From JADJQU01 sp035490315 (GTDB lineage: Bacteria; Planctomycetota; UBA1135; GCA-002686595): DNA of 43,638 bases. Below are positions 29,264 to 37,063 of this stretch, in pieces (the first letter of the stretch is position 1; the number at the start of each line of letters is the position of its first letter). Both the position numbers and the translations under genes were made by a program. The notes below the pieces were generated by a model. That model saw only the letters and a list, made by a program, of their open reading frames with translations, did not search any database and was not told the DNA's origin. Location of the stretch: NCBI GenBank assembly GCA_035490315.1, contig DATHET010000080.1, positions 1-43,638 on the forward strand, given 5' to 3'.

Positions 29264-30496
29264 GTGGAACGCATCGCAATCGCCGGACTCTCGCTGCGTC
29301 AAGTCGACGTCGCTGTCCTCGAAGAGGTCAAGCGGAATATCGGCGATGAGCGCAGCTTCGCGCGCCGCGCGGCGGACGAGCTTGGAGCTTCGGAGCTCGT
29401 GTTGCTTTCGACCTGCAATCGAGCGGAAGTCGTGTTCGCGCGCGAGGAGGGCCATCTGCCTTGCGAAGCGGACCGCAAGGCGATCGCGCGGCTGTTCAGC
29501 AATGATGCGAACCTCGAATCGAGCCTGTGCTTCGATGCGGGCCTGGACGCGGCGCGGCGGCTGTTCCGGATCGTCTGCTCGCTGGAGTCGCTGGTGGTCG
29601 GCGAGGATCAGATTCTGGCTCAGGCGCGCGCGGCGCACGCGAGGTCGGAGAACGATGGGCTGTGCGGCTCGCTGCTCACGCCGCTCTTCAATCGAGCTTT
29701 CCAGGTCGGCAAGGAAGTGCGCACGGCGACTTCGCTTTCGCGCCATCCGGTTTCTGTGGTGTCGATCGGTCTCGCACGGTTGTCGCAGCAACTGCCGCAG
29801 GGGCAGCGCGATCTGGCGGTGATCGGCGCGGGCGCGATGGCGCAGCTCGCGATCACTCACGCGCAGAGCGCGGGGTTCCGCGTGCGCGCCGTTGCGAGCC
29901 GCAGGCCGGAGACAGCTGCGCGATTGGCCGAGCCGCTCGGCGCGCAGGCATCGAGCATTGAGGATTTCCTTCGCAGCGGGCCGCCGGTTCATGCGCTGGT
30001 CAGCGCGACTCGCGCGCCGGGGATCGTGGTCACGTCGAATGCGCTGAAATCGATGGCGGATCGCCTGCCGGCGGGCGAATGCCTGGCCGCGCTCGATCTT
30101 GCTATCCCCCGCGATCTCGAAGCCTGCGACGATCCGCGGGTCACGATCTTCGATCTCGAGGGACTGCGGGCGCAAGCGGAGCAGAACCGCAAAGCGCGCG
30201 AGAGCGCGGCCGCGCAGGCCGAGGTCCTGATCGAGCAGAAACTCGAGAGTCTGGCTCAGGCATTTCTCGACCGAGGCGCGGCGAAGACCGTGGCCGAGAT
30301 GCACGGGGAGTCGCGCGAGATTCTGGAGCGCGAATTGTCGAGCTTGTCGGACCAGCGCTTCAGCGCGCTTTCCGGAGATCAACGCCGCGCGGTCGAGGAG
30401 TGGGCTCGCCAGGCCTTCGGGAGGCTGGAGCATGCGCCGATCCGCGCCATCAAGCGCTGGCTCGAATCGCAGAGAGGGAGCAACGGAACGCCATGA
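29264..30496 (+). CDS. hemA: Glutamyl-tRNA reductase
   Basis: This enzyme reduces glutamyl-tRNA to glutamate-1-semialdehyde, the committed step of C5 heme synthesis. GTG 29264 gives a 410-residue protein starting VERIAIAGLSLRQVDV, the expected spacing before the family's GxNHK-like motif; GTG 29213 would add 17 residues. The catalytic Cys 51 lies in LLSTCNRAEVVF. The RLFRIVCSLESLVVGEDQILAQ segment and the Rossmann GAGAMAQ at ~188-194 are typical, as is the C-terminal helical dimerisation region. It is the first gene of the heme operon and its stop overlaps the hemCD start (ATGA). Control through the divergent promoter region is likely. Confidence 0.92.
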   Translation: MERIAIAGLSLRQVDVAVLEEVKRNIGDERSFARRAADELGASELVLLSTCNRAEVVFAREEGHLPCEADRKAIARLFSNDANLESSLCFDAGLDAARRLFRIVCSLESLVVGEDQILAQARAAHARSENDGLCGSLLTPLFNRAFQVGKEVRTATSLSRHPVSVVSIGLARLSQQLPQGQRDLAVIGAGAMAQLAITHAQSAGFRVRAVASRRPETAARLAEPLGAQASSIEDFLRSGPPVHALVSATRAPGIVVTSNALKSMADRLPAGECLAALDLAIPRDLEACDDPRVTIFDLEGLRAQAEQNRKARESAAAQAEVLIEQKLESLAQAFLDRGAAKTVAEMHGESREILERELSSLSDQRFSALSGDQRRAVEEWARQAFGRLEHAPIRAIKRWLESQRGSNGTP

Positions 30497-32112
30497 AGCT
30501 GCGGATTGGAACTCGCGGATCGGATCTCGCGTTGTGGCAGGCGCGCCATGTCGCGTCGCTGCTCAGCCCCGAGGCGGAGTGCGAGCTGGTCGTGTTGAAG
30601 ACACGCGGGGATCTGATCGACAACGTGCCGCTGCAGAACGTCGAGGGCAAGGCGTTTTTCACTGGTGAGATCGAGCAGGCGCTGCTCGAGTCGCGGGTCG
30701 ATCTCGCGGTGCACAGCCACAAGGATCTGCCGACTGCGATGACGCCGGGCCTGGTGATTGCCGCGGTGCCCGCGCGCGCTTCGGCGGCGGAGCGATTGCT
30801 CGTGCGACCGGCGGCTTACGAGCCTGACACGGCTTTTCTTCCGCTGCGCGAGAATGCACAGGTCGGGACGAGCTCGCCGCGGCGCATTGCGCAGCTTCAA
30901 TTGCTGCGGCCCGACCTTCAAGCCAGGGTGTTGCGCGGCAATGTGCCGACGCGGGTGCTGCGCCTGCGCGATGGGCGCTACGACGCGATCGTGCTCGCCG
31001 CGGCGGGCCTCGATCGGCTCGGGCTGGACCTCTCGGGCCTGCACGACGTCGAATTGAGCCTCGAATGGTTCGTGCCCGCGCCGGCCCAGGGAGCTCTCGC
31101 GATCCAGATTCGCGAAGGCGACACGGTCCTCGCGGCCCTGCTCGATCGCAAGCTGAATGACGTGCACTGCGCGCGAGCCGTGGCGGCGGAGCGTCGGCTG
31201 CTCGAGAGCGCTGGCGGCGGTTGCAATCTGCCGCTGGGCGCGGCCGTGACCGGCAATGGACCGTACAAGGCGTTCGTATTTCTTGGCGCGGGACATCCGA
31301 CGCCGCAAGACAGCGCGCGCTGGGCGAGCGCGGAGGCTGAAACTGCGGATGCCGCTGCTCGAAGGGCCTTCGAGCGTTTGTCCGCGAGCGGAGCGCACAC
31401 GGGGCCGTTGTGCGGTTGCACGATCGCATTGACGGGCTCGCGATCCACCGCGAGCGAGCTCGAGAGCCGGCTCACGGAACTCGGTGCGAGCGTCGTGGTC
31501 GAAGAGGTGATCGCTTTCGAGGACCTCGAGGCGCCGGAGCTCGCTCAGCGCGTCGCGAGCCTGCGCGAAGGCGACGCTCTTGCGGTCACCAGCCGCGAAG
31601 CCGCGCGAAGGCTCGCGGGTGTTTCGCCCAAGCGCGGAGTTGCGATCGCGGCCGTCGGAGAAGGCACGGCCAGTGCGTTGCGCGCGGCCGGGCTCGAGCC
31701 GACGCTGGTCGGCGATCAGGGCGCCATGGTCCTCGCGCAGCAGCTCGATTGCATCGAAGGCGCGCGGGTCCTTTTCCCCTGCGCCGAAAAAACCAGCGGC
31801 GAGCTCGAGCGCGAGCTCGTCTCGCGCGCCTTGCTGGTCGAGCCCCTTCCGCTCTACCGCACGGTGGCGCGCCGCGATGCGCAGATCGTCCGCGGCGTGC
31901 ACGTGCGCGTCCTGCTCAGCCCATCCGCGGTGCGCATCGCATCCGAGCTCGCCATCGAGCAGGGTTCCACCGTGCTGATCGCCCTCGGCGAGCGCACACT
32001 CGCCGCTTGCGCCGAAGTCGGTTGGCAGGCGCGCAGGACGCGTGATAACCGCAGCGCATCCGTGATCGTCGAAGTCGCCCGTGTGTGTCGAGAGCTGGAG
32101 AATCCCGCATGA
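30493..32112 (+). CDS. hemCD: Fused porphobilinogen deaminase / uroporphyrinogen-III synthase
   Basis: This 539-residue bifunctional protein carries out two successive steps: linking four porphobilinogens to hydroxymethylbilane (HemC), then closing the ring to uroporphyrinogen III (HemD). The HemC part (~1-300) starts LRIGTRGSDLALWQARHV, has the catalytic Asp 78 in HSHKDLPT, VGTSSPRR at ~124-131, and cofactor-binding Cys 244 in SAGGGCNLPLGA. The HemD part (~308-539) starts with IALTGSRSTASELESRLTELGA and ends with VIVEVARVCRELE. The junction is continuous. Start ATG 30493 overlaps the hemA stop, with GGGAG upstream, and the stop overlaps the hemB start (ATGA). Fusion makes hand-over of the unstable intermediate plausible. 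Confidence 0.93.
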   Translation: MKLRIGTRGSDLALWQARHVASLLSPEAECELVVLKTRGDLIDNVPLQNVEGKAFFTGEIEQALLESRVDLAVHSHKDLPTAMTPGLVIAAVPARASAAERLLVRPAAYEPDTAFLPLRENAQVGTSSPRRIAQLQLLRPDLQARVLRGNVPTRVLRLRDGRYDAIVLAAAGLDRLGLDLSGLHDVELSLEWFVPAPAQGALAIQIREGDTVLAALLDRKLNDVHCARAVAAERRLLESAGGGCNLPLGAAVTGNGPYKAFVFLGAGHPTPQDSARWASAEAETADAAARRAFERLSASGAHTGPLCGCTIALTGSRSTASELESRLTELGASVVVEEVIAFEDLEAPELAQRVASLREGDALAVTSREAARRLAGVSPKRGVAIAAVGEGTASALRAAGLEPTLVGDQGAMVLAQQLDCIEGARVLFPCAEKTSGELERELVSRALLVEPLPLYRTVARRDAQIVRGVHVRVLLSPSAVRIASELAIEQGSTVLIALGERTLAACAEVGWQARRTRDNRSASVIVEVARVCRELENPA

Positions 32113-33080
32113 TCCGTCGCACCCGCCGCCTGCGCCGCACCAGCGTGCTGCGCGATTCCCTCGCGGAAACCAGTCTGTCGCGCAACGCGCTGATCCAGCC
32201 GCATTTCATCCTCGAAGGCAAGGGGACGGAGACGCAGATCGACGCGATGCCGGGCATCTCGCGCACTTCGATCGATCGGCTGGTCGAGCGCGCGGGCGAA
32301 GACTTGGAGCTGGGGCTCTCGAGCGTGCTGCTTTTCGGCCTGACCGATCAGAAAGATGCGCGCGGCAGCGCTGCCACGATCGACGACGGCCTCGTGCCGC
32401 GCGCTGTTCGCGCTCTGCGCGATGCTTTCGGCGGAAAACTCTCGATCATCACCGACGTGTGCCTGTGCGCGTACACCGATCATGGCCACTGCGGTGTCCT
32501 GCACGAAGGCCACGTGGTCAACGACGACACCCTGCCGATCCTGGGGCGCATGGCCCTGGCCCACGCGCGCGCGGGAGCCGACATCGTGGCGCCCAGCGAC
32601 ATGATGGATGGGCGTGTCGCGGCGATCCGCGCCGAGCTCGATCGCGGTGGATTCGTCGAGACGGCGATTCTTTCCTACTCGACCAAGTTCGCTTCGGGCT
32701 TCTATGGTCCCTTCCGCGAGGCGGCCGACTCTGCGCCGAAGAGCGGGGACCGGCGCTCCTACCAGATGGATCCGCGCAATGGCCGCGAGGCGCTGCGCGA
32801 GAGTCTGATCGACGAGGACGAGGGCGCCGACATGCTGATGGTCAAGCCGGCCTTGGCTTATCTCGACGTGATCGCCGGGCTGCGCGCGCGCACGCTGTTG
32901 CCGATCGCGGCGTACAACGTCTCGGGCGAGTACTCGATGGTCAAGGCGGCGGCGCAGCGCGGTTGGATCGATGAGGCTCGTGTGGTGCGCGAGGTGCTCT
33001 GGGGTCTGACTCGCGCGGGCGCGGATCTTTTGATCACGTACCACGGGCGCGAGGCGCTGCAGAAAGGATGGCTGTCGTGA
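32109..33080 (+). CDS. hemB: Delta-aminolevulinic acid dehydratase (porphobilinogen synthase), zinc type
   Basis: This 323-residue enzyme condenses two 5-aminolevulinates to porphobilinogen. The Schiff-base Lys 246 lies in MLMVKPALAYLD and the second Lys 193 in SYSTKFASGFYGPFR. The metal loop DVCLCAYTDHGHCG keeps the three cysteines (118, 120, 128) of Zn-dependent enzymes; Mg-type members carry Asp/Ala there. The N terminus RRLRRTSVLRDSLAET also fits the family. ATG 32109 overlaps the hemCD stop and is preceded by GGAG. Its stop overlaps the hemL start (GTGA). Confidence 0.95.
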   Translation: MIRRTRRLRRTSVLRDSLAETSLSRNALIQPHFILEGKGTETQIDAMPGISRTSIDRLVERAGEDLELGLSSVLLFGLTDQKDARGSAATIDDGLVPRAVRALRDAFGGKLSIITDVCLCAYTDHGHCGVLHEGHVVNDDTLPILGRMALAHARAGADIVAPSDMMDGRVAAIRAELDRGGFVETAILSYSTKFASGFYGPFREAADSAPKSGDRRSYQMDPRNGREALRESLIDEDEGADMLMVKPALAYLDVIAGLRARTLLPIAAYNVSGEYSMVKAAAQRGWIDEARVVREVLWGLTRAGADLLITYHGREALQKGWLS

Positions 33081-34363
33081 GCAATCTCCTCGCGCGCGCG
33101 CGCCTGGCCATGCCCGGCGGAGTCTCGAGTCCGGTGCGGGCCTTCGGCGCGGTGCGCGGCGATCCGCCTTTCGTCGCGCGCGGCAGCGGCGCGGAGATTT
33201 TCGATGTCGACGGCCGTGCCTACGTCGATCTCCTGGGCTCCTGGGGTCCCTTGATCCTCGGACACGCTCATCCGGCGGTGATCGAAGCGGTCGAGCGCGC
33301 GGCGCGCGACGGACTTTCCTTCGGAGCGACTTGTCCTGCCGAGGTCGAGCTGGCCGAGGCGGTGCTGCGCCGCTTCCCCTTCGCGGACAAAGTGCGCTTC
33401 GTGTCCACCGGGACCGAAGCGGTCATGTCCGCGGTGCGCCTCGCGCGCGGATTCACGAAACGCCAGCGCATCGTCAAGTTCGAGGGCTGCTACCACGGTC
33501 ATTGCGACGCGTTGATGGTCAAGGGCGGATCAGGACTGGCGACGTTCGGCGTGGCTTCTTCCGCGGGAGTGCCGGCGGAAGTCGTGGCGATGACCGAGGT
33601 GCTGCCGCTCGACGACGAAGCCGCGGTGGAGGAGCTTTTCGCGCGCAGAGGCAGCGAGATCGCGTCCGTGGTGATCGAGCCGCTGCCGGCCAACGCGGGC
33701 CTGCTCGTGCAGCGCAGGGAATTCCTGCGCACGCTGCGGCGGCTGACGCGCGAGCACGGGGCTCTCTTGCACTTCGACGAGGTGATCAGCGGCTTCCGCG
33801 TCGCTCCGGGCGGGATGGCGCAGCTTTCCGGCATCGACCCCGACATCGTGACCCTGGGCAAGATCCTCGGCGGCGGGATGCCGGTCGGAGCGTATCTTGC
33901 GCGCGACGAAATCATGCAGCTCGTCGCACCCCTCGGTCCTGTCTATCAAGCCGGCACACTGTCTGGAAATCCCGTGGCCATGGCCGCGGGGATTGCAACT
34001 CTGCGCGAGCTCGATCGCCCGGGGACCTACGAGCAGTTGGAGCGACTCGGCGCGGCGCTGGAAAAGCGCGTCGCAACTTCGCTGCGCGACGCGGGGATCG
34101 AGCACAGCCTGTCGCGCGTCGGATCGATCCTGGGCTTGTGGATGCAGAAGTCTCCCGCGCCGCGAGCCTTCCACGCGATCGACGGCCGCGCGGCGGAGCG
34201 GTATGCGCGTTTGCATCCTCTCTTGCTCGCCGAGGGCGTGTGGATGGCGCCGTCGTACTTCGAGGTCGCGTTCATCTCGCTCGCGCACACCGCCGAGCAC
34301 GTCGAGCGCGTCGGACAGGGACTCGATCGCGCGCTCCAGAAGCTCGCCGTGCTGGTCCCATGA
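33077..34363 (+). CDS. hemL: Glutamate-1-semialdehyde 2,1-aminomutase
   Basis: This PLP enzyme converts glutamate-1-semialdehyde to 5-aminolevulinate. GTG 33077 overlaps the hemB stop and lies ten bases after AAAGG, giving 428 residues; ATG 33068 is possible but touches that site. Family motifs are MPGGVSSPVRAFGAV near residue 12, the substrate-gating GATCPAEVELAE, FEGCYHGHCDALMVKGGSG, the cofactor Asp in HFDEVISGFRV, and PLP Lys 262 in LGKILGGGMPVGAY. Its stop overlaps the start of the histidine kinase gene (ATGA). HemA and HemL normally channel the labile semialdehyde. Having both in one operon completes the C5 route. Confidence 0.94.
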   Translation: MSNLLARARLAMPGGVSSPVRAFGAVRGDPPFVARGSGAEIFDVDGRAYVDLLGSWGPLILGHAHPAVIEAVERAARDGLSFGATCPAEVELAEAVLRRFPFADKVRFVSTGTEAVMSAVRLARGFTKRQRIVKFEGCYHGHCDALMVKGGSGLATFGVASSAGVPAEVVAMTEVLPLDDEAAVEELFARRGSEIASVVIEPLPANAGLLVQRREFLRTLRRLTREHGALLHFDEVISGFRVAPGGMAQLSGIDPDIVTLGKILGGGMPVGAYLARDEIMQLVAPLGPVYQAGTLSGNPVAMAAGIATLRELDRPGTYEQLERLGAALEKRVATSLRDAGIEHSLSRVGSILGLWMQKSPAPRAFHAIDGRAAERYARLHPLLLAEGVWMAPSYFEVAFISLAHTAEHVERVGQGLDRALQKLAVLVP

Positions 34364-35340
34364 TCTCCACGCGCCGCATCCTGCAGGCTTACTGGGGCGT
34401 GCTCGCCCTGGTGCTCGTGCTGCTGGCGTGGTGGGTCGTGTTCTTCTCGCGCCAAGGCGATTACCTGATCGCGCGCATCGCTCGCTCCGGTGAATCGTTG
34501 ACAGCCGAAGAGGCCCACGCAGTGCGCGCCGCCTCCAATGAGACGCTGCGCATGTTCCTGTCGGAGGGCTTGTTCCTCGTGCTGCTCTTGATCGGCGGCA
34601 TGGCCTTGATCGTGCGCTCGATGCACCGCGAGCTGCTCGCCTACCGCCAGCACAAGGATTTCCTGTCGGCGGTGACCCACGAGCTGCGCTCACCGATCGC
34701 ATCCGCGCGCCTGTACCTCGAAAGCCTGCTGCTCGGCCGCGCGGAAGGCGAAAAGGCGCGGCGCTACCTCGAGCACGCGATCCAAGACATCGACCGACTG
34801 ACCGAGCAGGTCGACGGCCTGCTTGCGGCGGCGCGGCTGCAGCGCACCATGCCCGAAGTCGTCTCCGAAGTCCTCGATCTCTCGGCCCACGTGCGCAGCT
34901 GCGTCCAGGACATCGAGCAGGCCGGCCTCGCGCCGGGAGCGCGTCTGGAATTCCACACCTCCGGAGCCGTGGTCGCGAGCGCCGATCCGCGCGCCGTGTC
35001 CGCGATCGTCGCGAACCTGGTCTCGAACGCGCTCAAATACGGCGGCGACCCGCCGCGCGTCGAGGTCAACGTCGCCAGCGCGGGGAATCGCGCCGAGCTC
35101 TCCGTGCGCGATTTCGGCCCGGGCCTGCGCGGCGCCGACGCGCAATCGATCTTCAAGCCCTTCGTGCGCGGCGACGACAACGATGTGCGCATGCGCCCGG
35201 GTATCGGCCTCGGTCTGTACATGGTCGCCGAGCTGACGCGCGCCCTGCACGGCGATCTGAGCGCGGAAGACCACCTCGAAGGCGGCGGGATGCGCGTCTG
35301 CGTGTGGCTGCCCAAGGCGCGAGCGGGAGCTGGAGCATGA
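34360..35340 (+). CDS. Membrane sensor histidine kinase embedded in the heme operon
   Basis: This 326-residue sensor kinase starts at ATG 34360, overlapping the hemL stop. Transmembrane helices at ~11-29 and ~70-87 enclose a short external loop of about 40 residues, so the sensing part is minimal and may lie in the membrane itself. The HisKA domain has phospho-acceptor His 107 in FLSAVTHELRSPIAS. The ATPase domain has the N box NLVSNALKYGG (Asn 223), G1 DFGPGL (Asp 251) and G2 GIGLGLYMVAEL at ~281-292. It overlaps the response regulator gene by ATGA and should phosphorylate it. The signal is unknown; heme, a porphyrin, iron, oxygen or envelope state are candidates given its position. No heme-binding CxxCH motif is present. 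Confidence 0.9.
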   Translation: MISTRRILQAYWGVLALVLVLLAWWVVFFSRQGDYLIARIARSGESLTAEEAHAVRAASNETLRMFLSEGLFLVLLLIGGMALIVRSMHRELLAYRQHKDFLSAVTHELRSPIASARLYLESLLLGRAEGEKARRYLEHAIQDIDRLTEQVDGLLAAARLQRTMPEVVSEVLDLSAHVRSCVQDIEQAGLAPGARLEFHTSGAVVASADPRAVSAIVANLVSNALKYGGDPPRVEVNVASAGNRAELSVRDFGPGLRGADAQSIFKPFVRGDDNDVRMRPGIGLGLYMVAELTRALHGDLSAEDHLEGGGMRVCVWLPKARAGAGA

Positions 35341-36032
35341 GCGGCGAGCGCCTCTTGGTCGTCGAGGACGAGGTCCACATCGCGGAAGTGATCTGCGACA
35401 ACCTGGCCCTCGAGGGTTACGCCGTCTCGACCGAGAGCGATGGCGCGAAGGCTCTCGAGACGATCCGTCGCGATGCGCCGGCCATGGTGCTGCTCGACGT
35501 GATGCTGCCTTCGCTCGACGGCTTCGCGATCTGCGACAGCCTGCGCAAGGAAAAGAACGACGTGCCGATCCTGTTCCTGACCGCGAAGAGCTCGAACGAC
35601 GATCGCGTGCGCGGCCTGGAGCTCGGCGGCGACGATTACCTTGGGAAACCCTTCGAGCTGCGCGAGCTGATCCTGCGCGTGCGCGCGATCCTGAAGCGCA
35701 CGCAATGGTTCCGCGGCGCGATCCACGGCGGCAACACGCTGACGCTCGGCGACGCCCACGTCGATTTCAAGACCTACACCGCCACGCTGAACGGCAAGAC
35801 GTTCGAGCTCTCGACCAAGGAAGCGATGATCCTGCGCGCTCTTGCCGAGCAACCGGGCGTGGTCGTGCCGCGCGCGGAGATCCTCGACCGCGTCTGGGGC
35901 TACGATGCCTTCCCGACGACGCGCACGGTCGACAATTTCATCGTGCGCTTGCGGCGCGTGCTCGAGCCCGATCCGCAGAATCCGCGCTACATCCACACCG
36001 TGCGCGGCACGGGTTATCGCCTGACGCCATGA
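35337..36032 (+). CDS. OmpR/PhoB-family response regulator embedded in the heme operon
   Basis: This 231-residue regulator starts at ATG 35337, overlapping the kinase stop. The receiver domain (~1-120) has acidic residues VVEDE at 8-12, phospho-acceptor Asp 54 in VLLDVMLPSLDG, the Thr of FLTAKSS and the Lys of DYLGKPFE. The C-terminal winged helix (~135-230) has FELSTKEAMILRALAEQPGVVVPRAEILDRVWGY and TRTVDNFIVRLRRVLEPDPQNPRYIHTVRGTGYRL, standard for the OmpR/PhoB group. Such regulators bind 11-bp tandem repeats, and one exists in the hemH/hemA divergent promoter. The gene overlaps hemE by ATGA. Autoregulation of the heme operon is inferred. Confidence 0.93.
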   Translation: MSGERLLVVEDEVHIAEVICDNLALEGYAVSTESDGAKALETIRRDAPAMVLLDVMLPSLDGFAICDSLRKEKNDVPILFLTAKSSNDDRVRGLELGGDDYLGKPFELRELILRVRAILKRTQWFRGAIHGGNTLTLGDAHVDFKTYTATLNGKTFELSTKEAMILRALAEQPGVVVPRAEILDRVWGYDAFPTTRTVDNFIVRLRRVLEPDPQNPRYIHTVRGTGYRLTP

Positions 36033-37063
36033 ACATCGTGAGCACGAAGCGACTCCTGTCTCGCGCCCTGGCGCGCGAGAAGCTCCCGCGGCCGCCGGTG
36101 TGGCTGATGCGCCAGGCGGGACGTTATCTGCCGGAGTACCGAGCCGTGCGCGAGCAGGCTGGCGGCTTCCTGGAAATGATCCGCAATCCGGAGTACGCGG
36201 CCGAGGTCACGCTGCAGCCGGTGCGCCGCTTCGGTCTCGACGCGGCGATCTTGTTCAGCGACATCCTCGTTCCGCTCGAGGCGATGGGCATGGAGCTGGT
36301 GTTCGACGAGCGCGGCCCGCACCTGCCCCATCCACTGCGCTCGCTGAGCGACATCGCGCGGCTTTCGAATCCCGTGCCGGGCGAGTCCATGGCCTTCGTC
36401 GGTGAAGCCTTGCGGCTGGTGCGGCGCGATCTGCCTGCGGCGACGTCGCTGATCGGATTCTGCGGGGCGCCTTTCACGCTCGCCTCGTACGCGATCGAAG
36501 GCGGCACGGGCAAGACCTTCTCGCATCTGCGCGGCTTGATGTACCACGACGAGCGCGGCTTCGGCTCGTTGATGGAGAAGCTGGCGACGACGGTTGCCGA
36601 TCACCTCGCCTACCAGATCGAATGCGGTGCGGAGGCGGTTGTGCTCTTCGATACCTGGGCGAGCGCGCTGGGCCGCGAGGATTACCAGCGATACGCGATG
36701 CCCTGGTCGAAGCGCATTCTCGAAAGCCTCCCTGCGGGCATTCCGCGCGTCGTGTTCGCGGGCGCAGCGGATCACCTGCTCGAGGATCTTGCCTCGCTGC
36801 CGGCGGAGGCCCTCGCGATCGACCACCGCACGCCGATCGACGCCGCATTCCGTCGCTTCGGCGAGCGGCGCGCCCTGCAGGGCAATCTCGATCCGGCCGT
36901 GCTGCTCGCGACACCCGAGGAAGTCCACCGTCGCACGCGCGCCCTTTTGAAGGAAGTCGGCGGACGCGCGGGTCACATCCTCAACCTCGGCCACGGCGTG
37001 ATCAAGGACACCGACCCCGCCTGCGTGGCGGCCTTCGTCGCGGCCGCGAGGGAACCTGCATGA
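36029..37063 (+). CDS. hemE: Uroporphyrinogen decarboxylase
   Basis: This 344-residue enzyme removes four carboxyl groups from uroporphyrinogen III to give coproporphyrinogen III. The N-terminal signature PPVWLMRQAGRYLPEYRAVR (~22-41) contains the invariant Arg residues. ILFSDILVPLEAMGMEL carries the conserved Asp, and IGFCGAPFTLASYAIEGG is a second family signature. VVLFDTWASALG and the terminal HILNLGHGVIKDTDP are also diagnostic. Its start overlaps the response regulator stop and its stop overlaps hemN (both ATGA), so the two-component genes lie inside one coupled operon rather than beside it. Confidence 0.95.
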   Translation: MNIVSTKRLLSRALAREKLPRPPVWLMRQAGRYLPEYRAVREQAGGFLEMIRNPEYAAEVTLQPVRRFGLDAAILFSDILVPLEAMGMELVFDERGPHLPHPLRSLSDIARLSNPVPGESMAFVGEALRLVRRDLPAATSLIGFCGAPFTLASYAIEGGTGKTFSHLRGLMYHDERGFGSLMEKLATTVADHLAYQIECGAEAVVLFDTWASALGREDYQRYAMPWSKRILESLPAGIPRVVFAGAADHLLEDLASLPAEALAIDHRTPIDAAFRRFGERRALQGNLDPAVLLATPEEVHRRTRALLKEVGGRAGHILNLGHGVIKDTDPACVAAFVAAAREPA

